From assembly GCA_937980205.1 (NCBI GenBank), contig CALJKW010000009.1:310001-374000 (forward strand): a DNA stretch of 64,000 bases. Direction: 5' to 3'. The notes beneath the pieces were generated by a model. It saw only the letters and a list, made by a program, of their open reading frames with translations, did not search any database and was not told where the DNA came from. The number at the start of each line of letters is the position of its first letter. Positions within the stretch are counted from its first letter, which is position 1. Source of the DNA: an uncultured Myxococcales bacterium. GTDB lineage: Bacteria; Myxococcota; Myxococcia; Myxococcales; Myxococcaceae. This document shows, piece after piece, positions 25,845-34,747 of the stretch. Made by a program: the position numbers and the translations under genes.

Positions 25845-25868
25845 CCTCCGCTCGCCCTGAACGGAGCC
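25845..25868. repeat. Half copy of the structured intergenic repeat
   Basis: CCTCCGCTCGCCCTGAACGGAG matches the left outer block of the ~105-bp repeat family with few changes, then the similarity stops. It sits in the 41-bp gap between convergent genes, the same kind of site as copies 1 and 3. It looks like a decayed or deleted copy. Confidence 0.6.
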
Positions 25869-25872
25869 GGGT

Positions 25873-27036
25873 CTAGCCGAAGAGCACGCGCGCCGGCTTC
25901 ACGCCCGGCAGCGCGCGCTCGCTCGGCACCTCGAGGTGCTGCGTCAGCGCCTCCGCCAGCACGGCGCGCACGTCGAGCGTCACGCGCAGGTCGCGCCCCT
26001 CGTGCAGCTGCGCGCGCTCGAGGCCCGGCCAGTCGGCGACGACGCGCCCGCCCTTCACGCCGCCGCCGAGCGCCAGCATCGCCGACGCCGTGCCGTGGTC
26101 GGTGCCGCGCGTGCCGTTCTCCTGCGCGGTGCGGCCGAACTCGGTGACGGTGAGCACGCAGACGTCGTCGAGCCGGGGGCCGAGATCCGCAGCGAAGGCG
26201 GCCAGCCCCTCGGCGAGCTCCTCGAGCCGCGGCGCGAGCGCCTGCTTCTGGCCGAGGTGCGTGTCGAAGCCGCCGGACTCGGTCGCGGCGATGCGCAGGC
26301 CGACGTCGGCGTGAATCATGCGCGCGACGTCCTGCAGCCGGCGGCCGAGCGGGCTCTTCGGGTACGCGGCGCCGTTGCGCGGCTCGGCCTTCCGCAAGCC
26401 CTTCACGAGCTCGAGGCTGCCGAACGCCTCGGCGCCGCGCACGCGCAGCGCCTCGTCGACGGCCGCGGCGTAGAGCTGCTCGAAGCTCGGCGCCACGCTT
26501 TGGCCCACGCGGAAGTCCTTCAGCGCCGGGAACGCGACGATGGGCTCCTGGCCCTGCATCGCGAAGGGCACTCCGTTCTGCACGGCGACGCCGCGGAACG
26601 CCGAGCCGCCGGCCGGCAGCTCGGCGAGCGCGCGGTTCAGCCAGCCGTCCGACGCCTTCGCGCCCGCGAGCCCGGACTCGAGGAAGTCCTGCGCGTCGAA
26701 GTGGCTCCGTGAGGGCTGCTGCTGCCCGACCGCGTGCAGCACCGCGAGCCGCTTCGACTCGTAGAGCGGCAGCAGCGGCGCCATCGAGGCGTGCAGGCCG
26801 AAGCTGCCGTCGAGCTTCAGCGCGTCTTCGCGCAGCGTCGGCCGCAGCGCTTCGTACCCGCGGTCGGTCGGCGGCACCATCGCCAGCCCGTCGACTCCGC
26901 CGCGGAGGAAGACGACGACGAGCGTGCGCGGCTTCGACTGCGCGTGCGCGCGGCCGGCGAAGAAGAGCGCCGTGCCGCCGATGAGCAGCTCGCGGCGCGA
27001 AGTTTCCCTCCTTCGCTCGACGGTCGGGGCGCTCAT
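25873..27036 (-). CDS. DUF1501 protein (alkaline phosphatase/sulfatase-like fold), Tat-type leader
   Basis: A 387-residue exported protein. The leader ETSRRELLIGGTALFFAGRAHA has a twin-arginine pattern (SRRELL), as is usual for DUF1501 proteins. Family landmarks follow: TLVVVFLRGGVDGLAMVPP, SRSHFDAQDFLESG, GGFDTHLGQKQAL and VTEFGRTAQENGTRGTDHGT, whose Asp and His residues resemble the metal site of the phosphatase/sulfatase superfamily. No enzymatic activity is established for the family. It is overlapped as ATGA by the upstream DUF1800 gene. The DUF1800-DUF1501 pairing is common in bacteria and points to a joint periplasmic or surface function. Confidence 0.9.
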   Translation of the reverse strand: MSAPTVERRRETSRRELLIGGTALFFAGRAHAQSKPRTLVVVFLRGGVDGLAMVPPTDRGYEALRPTLREDALKLDGSFGLHASMAPLLPLYESKRLAVLHAVGQQQPSRSHFDAQDFLESGLAGAKASDGWLNRALAELPAGGSAFRGVAVQNGVPFAMQGQEPIVAFPALKDFRVGQSVAPSFEQLYAAAVDEALRVRGAEAFGSLELVKGLRKAEPRNGAAYPKSPLGRRLQDVARMIHADVGLRIAATESGGFDTHLGQKQALAPRLEELAEGLAAFAADLGPRLDDVCVLTVTEFGRTAQENGTRGTDHGTASAMLALGGGVKGGRVVADWPGLERAQLHEGRDLRVTLDVRAVLAEALTQHLEVPSERALPGVKPARVLFG

Positions 27037-28610
27037 TGTTTCTGGAACTCCGGTGAGCCGATGAGCAGGCCGGCCACGACGCGAGGGTCCGCCGGGTCCT
27101 CGACGGCGGCGAGCACGGTGCGGCGCGAATCTCCGGTCAGCTTCGCGCCGAGCAGCCGCAGCGACAGCGCGTCGATCACCTCGTCGGCGGTGCCCGCAGG
27201 CAGCGAGTCGAGCGGCACCTGCACTCCGGCGACGTCGTTGCGCGCGAGCGCGAGCCCGAAGTTGATGCGCGACACGAGCGCTCCCGCGCTGACCCACGCG
27301 CTCGCCACCTCGGCGTAGCCGGTGGGCGGAGTCGAGCGGTAGAGCGGCTGCCCCATCGCGTCGATCGCCTTCACCAGCTGCGGCTGCACCAGCGTCAGGT
27401 CTCCGAGCGCGCGCACCGACGACGCCACGAGCTCCAGCGGAGTCTTCGTCTTCGCCGCGAACGCCGCGTCGGCCCAGAACGCACGAGCGCCGAACAGCAT
27501 CACGTACACCGCGCGCAGGTCTCCGCCCGTCCGCAGGTACTCGGCGGCGAGCGCGTCGACGAGCTGTGCCGGAGGCTCGTCGCTCACGAACTTCTGCGCG
27601 AGCTTGAAGCACAGGTGCCGCGCGGTCTTCGGGTGCGATGCGAGGTAGTCGAGCAGCCGCTCTCCGTCGTCCATCTGCCCGCCCGCGGGGAGCTCGAGCC
27701 CGAAGACGCGCTTGGGGCCGGTGTCGTGCGCGGCGCGGCGGTAGAGGAACTCTCCCCAGTCGTCGTCCTTGCGCTTGAGCTCCATGCTCCAGCCGGTGAG
27801 CACGCGGGCGGCCTCGCGGACGTCGGCCTGCGTGTAGCCCGCGTCGACGCCGAGGGTGTGCAGCTCGAGCAGCTCGCGCGCGTAGTTCTCGTTCAGCCCC
27901 ACTGCGCGTCGCAGCGCCGGCACCTGCAGCCCGTCGCGAACGCTCATCCAGTTGTCGAGGTACACGAGCATCGCGGGGTGCCGCGCGGTCGCGCCGAGCA
28001 TGTCGCGGAACTTCCCGAACACGAACGGGCGGATCGCGTCGCGCTCGTACGACGGCAGCAGCCACCGCGCGCGGCCCTTCTCGGCGCTCACGTTGAAGTG
28101 GTTGAACCAGAAGTCGACGAGCACCTCTTCGAGCTGCCGGCGGCTCTTCACCGCGCGCAGCAGCTTCGCCTGCGTGAGCTCGAGCACGAGCTGGCGCGGC
28201 AGCTCGTACGGCCGCGCCGCGAACAGCTTGCGCGCCTCGTCCTTGTCCTCGATGCCCATCGCCTTCGCGCGCTCGCGGACGGACGGGAACTGCTGCAGCG
28301 CCTGCGTGACCGAGAGCTGCAGCGTCGGGAACTCCGCCGCGAGCCGCTGCTCGAGCGCTGCGTCGACGCCGGGCGAGAGCTGCTCGTACAGCCACGCGCC
28401 GGCGGACACGGCTTCTACGTACTCACGGTCCGCAGGAGACGGTCCGAACGCGGCGCGGCTCAGCACGTGCTGCGCGAGCTTCTCGCGGCTCCAGCCGTTG
28501 GCAGGAATGGGAAGCGCCTTGGCGTCGGGGAGCGGCGTGCCAGCCGCGGCGCTCGCGCAACTGCCCAGGAACAGAGCCATGCCAACGAGTGCTCGCCGCA
28601 CGCCTGTCAT
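27033..28610 (-). CDS. DUF1800 lipoprotein
   Basis: A 525-residue protein with a lipobox (FLGSCAS, Cys18). The conserved DUF1800 blocks are present in order: HVLSRAAFGPSPADREYV, VDFWFNHFNVSAEKGRARW, LNENYARELLELHTLGVDAG with YTQADVREAARVLTGW, and LFGARAFW near the C-terminus. The family has unknown biochemistry but is regularly paired with DUF1501, here directly downstream with an ATGA overlap. The lipid anchor places this member at a membrane surface outside the cytoplasm. The start is 41 bp from the divergent potassium transporter ATG, so the two share a promoter region. Confidence 0.9.
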   Translation of the reverse strand: MTGVRRALVGMALFLGSCASAAAGTPLPDAKALPIPANGWSREKLAQHVLSRAAFGPSPADREYVEAVSAGAWLYEQLSPGVDAALEQRLAAEFPTLQLSVTQALQQFPSVRERAKAMGIEDKDEARKLFAARPYELPRQLVLELTQAKLLRAVKSRRQLEEVLVDFWFNHFNVSAEKGRARWLLPSYERDAIRPFVFGKFRDMLGATARHPAMLVYLDNWMSVRDGLQVPALRRAVGLNENYARELLELHTLGVDAGYTQADVREAARVLTGWSMELKRKDDDWGEFLYRRAAHDTGPKRVFGLELPAGGQMDDGERLLDYLASHPKTARHLCFKLAQKFVSDEPPAQLVDALAAEYLRTGGDLRAVYVMLFGARAFWADAAFAAKTKTPLELVASSVRALGDLTLVQPQLVKAIDAMGQPLYRSTPPTGYAEVASAWVSAGALVSRINFGLALARNDVAGVQVPLDSLPAGTADEVIDALSLRLLGAKLTGDSRRTVLAAVEDPADPRVVAGLLIGSPEFQKQ

Positions 28611-28651
28611 TACACTCCAGTCGCGGAAAGGTTGCGGTAAAGAGGTCGCGC

Positions 28652-30607
28652 ATGTCCACGGCAGTCGTCGAGCCGCAGTCGCCTTCGTCGGAGCAGCAGG
28701 GCGCTCCGGGCCAGGCGGCTGCCCAGGCAGAGCCCTCGCACGGCAAGCTCCTGCCCCTCGCGCTCGGCGCGCTGGGCATCGTCTACGGCGACATCGGCAC
28801 CAGCCCGCTCTACGCCATCAAGGAGTGCTTCAACGGCCCGCACGGCGTGGCGCCGACGCAGAACCACGTCCTCGGAGTCCTCTCGCTCGTCTTCTGGTCT
28901 CTCGTCTTCGTGGTGAGCGTGAAGTACCTGGTGTTCGTCACGCGCGCGCACAACAAGGGCGAGGGCGGCATGTTCGCGCTGCTCGCGCTGATTCCACCGA
29001 AGCTGCCGCCGCTCTCGGCTCGCATGAAGACGGGCATGGTGCTGCTCGGCATCTTCGGCGCCGCGCTGCTCTACGGCGACGGCATGATCACGCCCGCCAT
29101 CTCGGTGCTCTCGGCCGTCGAGGGCCTCAAGGGCGACCGCGGCGACGGAGCCTTCGCGCACCTCGTCGTGCCCATCACCGTCGGCATCATCATCGCGCTG
29201 TTCGCGCTGCAGAAGCGCGGCACCGGCGGCATCGGGCGGCTGTTCGGGCCGGTCATGCTCGTGTGGTTCCTCTCGATCGGCGCGCTCGGCATCCCGTGGA
29301 TCATCTCGAAGCCCGAGGTGCTGTGGGCGCTCGACCCGCGCTACGCGTTCGGCTTCCTGAACGAGATGGGCATCGGCGGCATGGTGGTGCTCGCGTCCGT
29401 CGTGCTGTGCATCACCGGCGCCGAGGCGCTCTACGCCGACATGGGGCACTTCGGCATCAAGCCGATCCGCCTCTCGTGGGCAGCGCTCGTCGGGCCGATG
29501 CTGATCCTCAACTACTTCGGCCAGGGCGCGCTGATGCTCACCGGCGGCGAGGGCACGAAGAACCCGTTCTACGGAATCGTGCCCGAGCTCTTGAAGTACC
29601 CGATGGTCGTGCTCGCCACGAGCGCGGCGATCATCGCGTCGCAGGCGATGATCTCCGGAGCGTTCTCGCTCACGCGCGCGGCGGTGCAGCTCGGCTTCTT
29701 CCCTCGCGTCACCATCGTGCACACGAGCTCGCAGCAGGAAGGGCAGATCTTCATCCCCGAGATCAGCCGCGCGCTCGAGGTGTGCTGCGTCGTGCTCGTG
29801 CTCGCGTTCCAGGACTCGAGCCGCCTCGCCGCCGCCTACGGCATCGCCGTGACCGGCACGTTCTGCATCACCAGCATCGTGTTCGGCTTCGTGGTGCTGA
29901 AGGCGTGGAACTGGCCGTGGTGGAAGGCCGTGCCGCTGGTCGCCCTCTTCCTCGCGTTCGACGGCACGTACTTCGCGTCGACGCTCATCAAGTTCTTCGA
30001 CGGCGGCTGGGTGCCGATCGCCGTCGCGGTGTTCGTGTTCACGCTGATGACCACGTGGAAGCGCGGCCGCGCGGAGATGGCGAAGCGCTTCGCCGCCCAG
30101 TCGATTCCGCTCGAGTCGCTGCTCGAGGACTTCGCCGCGAACCCGCCGCACCGCGTGCGCGGCACGGCCATCTTCATGTCCGGCTCGCCGGCCGGCACGC
30201 CGCCGGTGCTCCTGCACCACTTGAAGCACAACCAGATCCTCCACCGGCAGGTCGTGCTGATGTCGGTGGTCTCGGAGCAGGTGCCCGCCGTGCCGGCCAA
30301 CGAGGCGCTCACCGTCGAGGCCCTCGACCACGGGTTCTACCGCGTCATCGTGAAGACCGGCTTCATGCAGACTCCGAACGTGCCGCAGATTCTGCTGCGC
30401 GCGCGCGAGCACGGCCTCGTGTGCGAGCCGTCGACGACGAGCTACTACCTCGGCCGCGAGACCCTGCTCACCTCGGGCAAGTCGTCGATGATGACGTGGA
30501 GAAAAACGCTGTTCGCGTTCGTGTCGCGCAACGCGCGCTCGGCGACGTCGTACTTCGGCATTCCGCCCGGCCGCGTCGTCGAGCTCGGCATGCAGGTGGA
30601 CCTCTAA
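28652..30607 (+). CDS. kup: Low-affinity potassium transporter Kup
   Basis: A 651-residue KUP/HAK/KT family potassium uptake protein. ATG 28652 is chosen because AGAGG lies 6 nt upstream; the frame is open further but without a better start. The signature GALGIVYGDIGTSPLYA opens the first transmembrane helix after a ~40-residue polar N-terminus. Later blocks are LLYGDGMITPAISVLSA, ITGAEALYADMGHFG and the hydrophobic core of about twelve helices to residue ~460. A cytoplasmic C-terminal domain follows (VLMSVVSEQVPAV, TTSYYLGRETLL). It imports K+ with H+ symport and works in osmotic or pH adaptation. The length is normal. Confidence 0.95.
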   Translation: MSTAVVEPQSPSSEQQGAPGQAAAQAEPSHGKLLPLALGALGIVYGDIGTSPLYAIKECFNGPHGVAPTQNHVLGVLSLVFWSLVFVVSVKYLVFVTRAHNKGEGGMFALLALIPPKLPPLSARMKTGMVLLGIFGAALLYGDGMITPAISVLSAVEGLKGDRGDGAFAHLVVPITVGIIIALFALQKRGTGGIGRLFGPVMLVWFLSIGALGIPWIISKPEVLWALDPRYAFGFLNEMGIGGMVVLASVVLCITGAEALYADMGHFGIKPIRLSWAALVGPMLILNYFGQGALMLTGGEGTKNPFYGIVPELLKYPMVVLATSAAIIASQAMISGAFSLTRAAVQLGFFPRVTIVHTSSQQEGQIFIPEISRALEVCCVVLVLAFQDSSRLAAAYGIAVTGTFCITSIVFGFVVLKAWNWPWWKAVPLVALFLAFDGTYFASTLIKFFDGGWVPIAVAVFVFTLMTTWKRGRAEMAKRFAAQSIPLESLLEDFAANPPHRVRGTAIFMSGSPAGTPPVLLHHLKHNQILHRQVVLMSVVSEQVPAVPANEALTVEALDHGFYRVIVKTGFMQTPNVPQILLRAREHGLVCEPSTTSYYLGRETLLTSGKSSMMTWRKTLFAFVSRNARSATSYFGIPPGRVVELGMQVDL

Positions 30608-30642
30608 CTATCTTTTTGGCCTCCTCGTTCGTCTGAAGCTGC

Positions 30643-31611
30643 ATGAACGACATCTCCAAGCAGATTCGAGACGGCTGGCAGGCGTTTCACGACTCCATCG
30701 AGGGGCTGCGGCCCGAGCTCTACCGGTACTGCCGGCACCTCACGCGCGGCGCGTTCGACGCCGAAGACCTGGTGCAGGACACGCTGGCCAGAGCGTTCTT
30801 CGCCGCGGGCGCCACGTTCGAGCGCATCGAGAACCCGCGCGCGTGGCTGTTCCGCATCGCGTCGAACGTGTGGCTCGACGGCGTGCGGCGCGCGCGCGAC
30901 GTCGGCGCAGCCGAGCCCGAGGCGCACGGCGTCGACCCGCGCGGCACGCGCGAGGCCGCGGCGACGATCATCTCGCAGCTCGCTCCGCAGGAGCGCGCCG
31001 CCGTCGTGCTGAAGGACGTGTTCGACTTCTCGCTCGAAGACATCGCGGCGGCGCTGACGACGACGCCGAACGCGGTGAAGGCCGCGCTGCACCGCGGCCG
31101 CGGGAAGCTCGGCGAGTCACCGCTCGAGGAAAAGGCCCCGCCGGCGCCCGCAGTGCTGAGCGAGTTCGTCGATGCGTTCAACGCGCGCGACGTCGGGCGG
31201 CTCACCGCGCTGCTGCTCGACACCACGCAGTCGGAGATGGTCGGCAGCGCCTTCCAGGAAGGCCGGCGCGGCCCGTTCAGCCCCGACCGCGGCATGCTGG
31301 CCGGCATGATGGGCCTGTGGACGGGGATTCGGCCGCAGTACCGCGCCGACTACGTGGCAGAGCCCGCACGCGCCGAGCTGCGCGCGCACCGCGACGGCCA
31401 CGTGGTGCTGTTCTGGGCGAAGCACGCGGCCGAAGAGGCCGTGCGCTCGATTGCGCGCGCCGAGCACGACGGCCAGGGCCACCTCACGCGGCTGCGCTTC
31501 TGGTTCTGGACGAACGACGTCATCGACGAGGTCTGCCGCGAGCTGCAGGTGCCGTTCCGCATCAACGGCTACGCGTACTGGGGCCCGCACTCTCCGCACC
31601 ACGGGAAGTGA
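30643..31611 (+). CDS. ECF sigma factor with C-terminal SnoaL/NTF2-like extension
   Basis: A 322-residue sigma-70 family protein. Region 2 is RYCRHLTRGAFDAEDLVQDTLARAF with NPRAWLFRIASNVWLDGVRRAR, and region 4 is LAPQERAAVVLKDVFDFSLEDIAAALTTTPNAVKAALHRGRGKL (about 110-152). Residues ~168-320 form an alpha/beta extension of the SnoaL/NTF2 type (LSEFVDAFNARDVGRLTALL) rather than ending after region 4. ECF groups with this extension often regulate themselves through it and lack a classical anti-sigma; none is encoded next door here. Targets are unknown. It starts 35 bp after the kup stop and is convergent with the porin operon. Confidence 0.88.
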   Translation: MNDISKQIRDGWQAFHDSIEGLRPELYRYCRHLTRGAFDAEDLVQDTLARAFFAAGATFERIENPRAWLFRIASNVWLDGVRRARDVGAAEPEAHGVDPRGTREAAATIISQLAPQERAAVVLKDVFDFSLEDIAAALTTTPNAVKAALHRGRGKLGESPLEEKAPPAPAVLSEFVDAFNARDVGRLTALLLDTTQSEMVGSAFQEGRRGPFSPDRGMLAGMMGLWTGIRPQYRADYVAEPARAELRAHRDGHVVLFWAKHAAEEAVRSIARAEHDGQGHLTRLRFWFWTNDVIDEVCRELQVPFRINGYAYWGPHSPHHGK

Positions 31612-31622
31612 GCGGAGCTCAC
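31608..31622. terminator. Hairpin GTGAGC-gga-GCTCAC across convergent stops
   Basis: A perfect 6-bp stem with a 3-nt loop spans the 7-bp gap between the sigma factor gene and the six-gene transport operon and includes both stop codons. It would fold in both RNAs. There is no T-tract, so it may slow or mark transcript ends rather than terminate strongly. Confidence 0.4.
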
Positions 31623-32851
31623 GGCACGTAGATGCCGACCTGCGCGAACGCCCCGAACGGGCTGCTGCCGTACTCGCTGCGCAGGCCCCGGCTCGGGCTC
31701 GCGGCCTCGGTCGGCGCCGGCGGCCGGCCGATCGGCACGTAGGCGCCGCCTCGCAGCAGCACCACCTGCGTGAGCGAGTACTCCACCGCCGCGAACGCGA
31801 GGGCGCTCGGGTCCGTCACGTTGCACAGCACGCTGAGCGAGGCCGAGAGCAGGTCGTTCGCGCGGAAGTTCGTCGCGACGGCGAGCACGTGCATGCCGGC
31901 CCCGAAGACCTCGCCGCGCAGCGCACGCCTCGACGTGAGTACCTGCGCGTACTTCGACGGGTCCGTCGTGCCGTAGCCGTTGAACGAGTACTCGGCCGTC
32001 ACCAAGAGCTTCTCGTGCGGCCTGAAGTCTGCCCCGGCGACGCCGCGGAAGAAGTGCTCGCCGACTCCGCCGGTCTCGAGCCACTCGACCGTGTACGCGC
32101 CCTCGGCGTGCACCGCGACGGGCCCGATGTCGCCGACGAGGTCGAAGCCGAACACGAAGTCGCGCACGTACTTACCCGCCGAGAGCGACCCGTCCCAGCC
32201 GAGCAGGTTCGTCTGGAAGCGCACGACGCCGCCGTTGTCCTCGGGCTTCGGCTGCGGCAGCCAGAGGAGATCGAGCTGGGTCGTGTCGCCGAGCGCCACC
32301 GCGAGCCGCACCGCGTCGAACCCGCGGCGCACCTCGCGGTCGATCACCGTCGGCGGAAACGGAGACAGCACGTCGGTCGGGTTGAAGAACCGCCCCGTGC
32401 CCCACGAGAGCACCTGGCGGCCGACGGTCAGATCTCCGAAGGGCAGCGCGAACTTCATCGAGAGTCGGTCGACGTCGTGCACCAGCGTGCTCGTCGGCGT
32501 CTGGGCGATGAGGCCGCCAAGCGGCACGACCCTGCGCTGCGGGCCCGCACCGGTGCCCCCGATCGCGCGGCTCAACGAGAGGCCGCCGGCGAATGCGGGG
32601 TCGGACGCGAGCTGAAAGGTCAGCTGCCATGCCACGTCGAGCTCGAACTTGTCCTCGATGAAGTACTTGGCGCCCGCGCGAAGCAGCTGGGCGTCGGTGG
32701 CTCCGCCCTGCCCGTTCGGCGTGACCACCGCGAAGAGCAGGTTCTTGTAGAAGCCGGCGACCTCGAGCCGAGCGCCGCCGCTGTCGCGCGCGACCTCGAG
32801 CGCGGCCGCCGGCCACGCCGCGACGACGGCTATGGCCACGAGCGCTCTCAC
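31619..32851 (-). CDS. Porin-like outer-membrane protein, last gene of a Lol-like operon
   Basis: A 410-residue protein from GTG 32851, with signal peptide MRALVAIAVVAAWPAAALE. The rest alternates short hydrophobic strands and turns and ends GAFAQVGIYVP, in keeping with a beta-barrel. The segment VGRQVLSWGTGRFFNPTDVL closely resembles AGRRRISWGTGLSWNPTDLV in the protein at 50189-51670, so the two are probably distant paralogues; similar motifs occur in DUF1302-like outer-membrane proteins. The start overlaps the ATPase stop as GTGA, so it is made with the ABC system. This suggests a complete inner-to-outer-membrane route for a lipid or lipoprotein cargo. Confidence 0.8.
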   Translation of the reverse strand: MRALVAIAVVAAWPAAALEVARDSGGARLEVAGFYKNLLFAVVTPNGQGGATDAQLLRAGAKYFIEDKFELDVAWQLTFQLASDPAFAGGLSLSRAIGGTGAGPQRRVVPLGGLIAQTPTSTLVHDVDRLSMKFALPFGDLTVGRQVLSWGTGRFFNPTDVLSPFPPTVIDREVRRGFDAVRLAVALGDTTQLDLLWLPQPKPEDNGGVVRFQTNLLGWDGSLSAGKYVRDFVFGFDLVGDIGPVAVHAEGAYTVEWLETGGVGEHFFRGVAGADFRPHEKLLVTAEYSFNGYGTTDPSKYAQVLTSRRALRGEVFGAGMHVLAVATNFRANDLLSASLSVLCNVTDPSALAFAAVEYSLTQVVLLRGGAYVPIGRPPAPTEAASPSRGLRSEYGSSPFGAFAQVGIYVP

Positions 32852-33525
32852 TGGACGATCTGGCCGTCGACGAGGCGTACGACGCGGTCGGCGCGCGAGA
32901 GCACCATCGGGTCGTGCGTGGAGAAGATGAACGTCGTCTTTCGCTCGCGGTTGAGCTCGCGCATCAGGTCGATGAGCTCGGCCCCGGTCTTCTGGTCGAG
33001 GTTCGCCGTCGGCTCGTCGGCGAGCACGACCGCGGGCTCCGAGGCGATCGCGCGTGCGACGGCGACGCGCTGCTGCTGCCCGCCGCTCATCTTCAGCGGC
33101 CGCGAGTCGAGGTACTTCCCCAGCCCGATGCGCTCGAAGACGTCTTTCACGCGCGCGCGCCGCTCGGCCGCGGGCACGCCCTTGAGCTGCAGCACGTATT
33201 CGGCGTTCTCCGCAGCGGTCAGCACCGGCACGAGGTTGTAGGCCTGGAACACGAAGCCGATGCGGTCGCGGCGCAGGTCGGCGAGCTCGTTGCGCGAGAG
33301 GCCCGACAGCGGGCGGCCGTCGACGCGCACGACCCCGGAGGTGGCCTCGTCGATGCCGCCGATGATGTTGAGCAGCGTCGTCTTGCCGGAGCCCGAAGGC
33401 CCGGCGAGCGACATGAACTCTCCCTGCTCGACGGTGAGCGAGACGCCGCGCAGCGCCAGCGCCGGCGGCATGCCCTTCTCTTCGTAGGTGCGGGTGACGT
33501 TCGAGACTTCGACGACTGCGGGCAT
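32848..33525 (-). CDS. ABC transporter ATP-binding protein, LolD/MacB type
   Basis: A 225-residue ATPase. Walker A GPSGSGKTTLLN is near residue 40, the Q-loop FVFQAYNLVPVLTAAEN (typical of LolD/MacB/FtsE-like ATPases), signature MSGGQQQRVAVARA, Walker B VVLADEPTANLD and the switch histidine in FIFSTHDP. It powers the two FtsX-type permeases encoded immediately upstream in the same operon (16-bp gap) and overlaps the porin gene downstream as GTGA. Proteins of this type extract lipoproteins or lipids from the inner membrane or drive mechanotransmission rather than classical transport. Confidence 0.93.
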   Translation of the reverse strand: MPAVVEVSNVTRTYEEKGMPPALALRGVSLTVEQGEFMSLAGPSGSGKTTLLNIIGGIDEATSGVVRVDGRPLSGLSRNELADLRRDRIGFVFQAYNLVPVLTAAENAEYVLQLKGVPAAERRARVKDVFERIGLGKYLDSRPLKMSGGQQQRVAVARAIASEPAVVLADEPTANLDQKTGAELIDLMRELNRERKTTFIFSTHDPMVLSRADRVVRLVDGQIVQ

Positions 33526-33541
33526 GGGTGGCTCCTCTTTC

Positions 33542-34747
33542 TCAGGTGCGGCGAAGGGCTTCGGCCGGCTGCAGGCGCGTGACGCGCGTGGCGGGGTACA
33601 GACCGACGACGAGCGCCATCACGTAGACGAACAGCGTCGCCTTCGTGACGTCGGCCAGCGCGAAGCGGGTCTTCACCAGGGTGGAGATGGTCGCCCCGCC
33701 GATCTGGAACGACTCGGCCGCCGCGTTCACGCGCAGGCCCGCGTGCGAGAAGTGCCAGGTGAGCAGCGCGCCGAGCGTGGCGCCGATGACGACGCTGAGC
33801 GTGGCGATCCAGAACGACTCGGCGAGCACGAGCTTCACGACGCGCGACGGCCGCGTGCCCAGCGCCATGAGGACGCCGAGCTCGCGCGTGCGCTCGAGCA
33901 CCGACATCAACATCGTGTTGAGCACGCCGAGGCCGACGAGCAGGTAGACGAAGAACGCGAGCGCGATGACGGCGTTGTTGGTGAGCGCCTCCATGCGCTT
34001 CAAGATGGGAAGCAGCTCGCCCCAGGTGAGGACCTCGACGTTCTCTCCCGCCGAGCCGCGCAGCGCGGCGGCGACGGCGTCGGCCTGTGCCGCATCGGGG
34101 AGCTGGACGACCACCTGGTGCGTGACGTCTGCGACGCCGAGCAGCTCGCGGGCGGCGGCCTGCGTGACGAACACCTGGCGCTGGCCGATCTGCGGCGAGA
34201 TGGAGTGGAAGATGCCGCGGACGCGGAAGAGGTCGGCGCCCATCTCGGTGTCGGCGCGCTGGACCATGAGGCGGACCTTCGAGCCGACCTTGAGGCCCAG
34301 GCGCTCGGCGAGCTGCTCGCCGACGAGCACTCCGCGCGGGTCTTCGGGGAGCGCCCCGTCACGCAGCTGGCGCAAGTGCGCGGACACGTTCTTCTCCGCA
34401 GAGAAGTCGACGCCGAAGAGCTGCACCGGCTCGTTGCCGCGTGCGCTGGTGGCGAGGCCGCGCGAGACCACGCGCGCGCTGACCTCGGCGCCCGGCGGCA
34501 GCTGCAGCGCCGGCACGGCCGGCATCGAGATCGAGACCTCGCGCCGCGGCCGGTAGCCCTTCGCGAACAGCTCGACGTGGCCCATGCCCGCGTTGTCGAG
34601 CTCGTTCCGGGCCTCGCCGATGAGGCCGCCCACCATGCCCGAGTAGAAGATGACGAGGAACAGCCCGACGCCGATCGCGCTCATGCTGATGAGCGTGCGG
34701 CGGCGGTTGCGCCAGATGTTGCGCCAGCCGAGAGAGAGGGTGCTCAT
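33542..34747 (-). CDS. FtsX/LolE-like permease, second of two
   Basis: A 401-residue membrane protein. The N-terminal helix (SLGWRNIWRNRRRTLISMSA) is followed by a large periplasmic MacB-like domain (~50-270), and three C-terminal helices begin at LAFFVYLLVGLGVLNTMLMS. The FtsX signature VLERTRELGVLMALGTRPSR and the C-terminal PATRVTRLQPAEALRR are present. This is the LolC/E topology, working as a dimer with its partner permease and the LolD-like ATPase. The ATG overlaps the stop of the partner permease as ATGA. The cargo is unknown. Confidence 0.92.
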   Translation of the reverse strand: MSTLSLGWRNIWRNRRRTLISMSAIGVGLFLVIFYSGMVGGLIGEARNELDNAGMGHVELFAKGYRPRREVSISMPAVPALQLPPGAEVSARVVSRGLATSARGNEPVQLFGVDFSAEKNVSAHLRQLRDGALPEDPRGVLVGEQLAERLGLKVGSKVRLMVQRADTEMGADLFRVRGIFHSISPQIGQRQVFVTQAAARELLGVADVTHQVVVQLPDAAQADAVAAALRGSAGENVEVLTWGELLPILKRMEALTNNAVIALAFFVYLLVGLGVLNTMLMSVLERTRELGVLMALGTRPSRVVKLVLAESFWIATLSVVIGATLGALLTWHFSHAGLRVNAAAESFQIGGATISTLVKTRFALADVTKATLFVYVMALVVGLYPATRVTRLQPAEALRRT

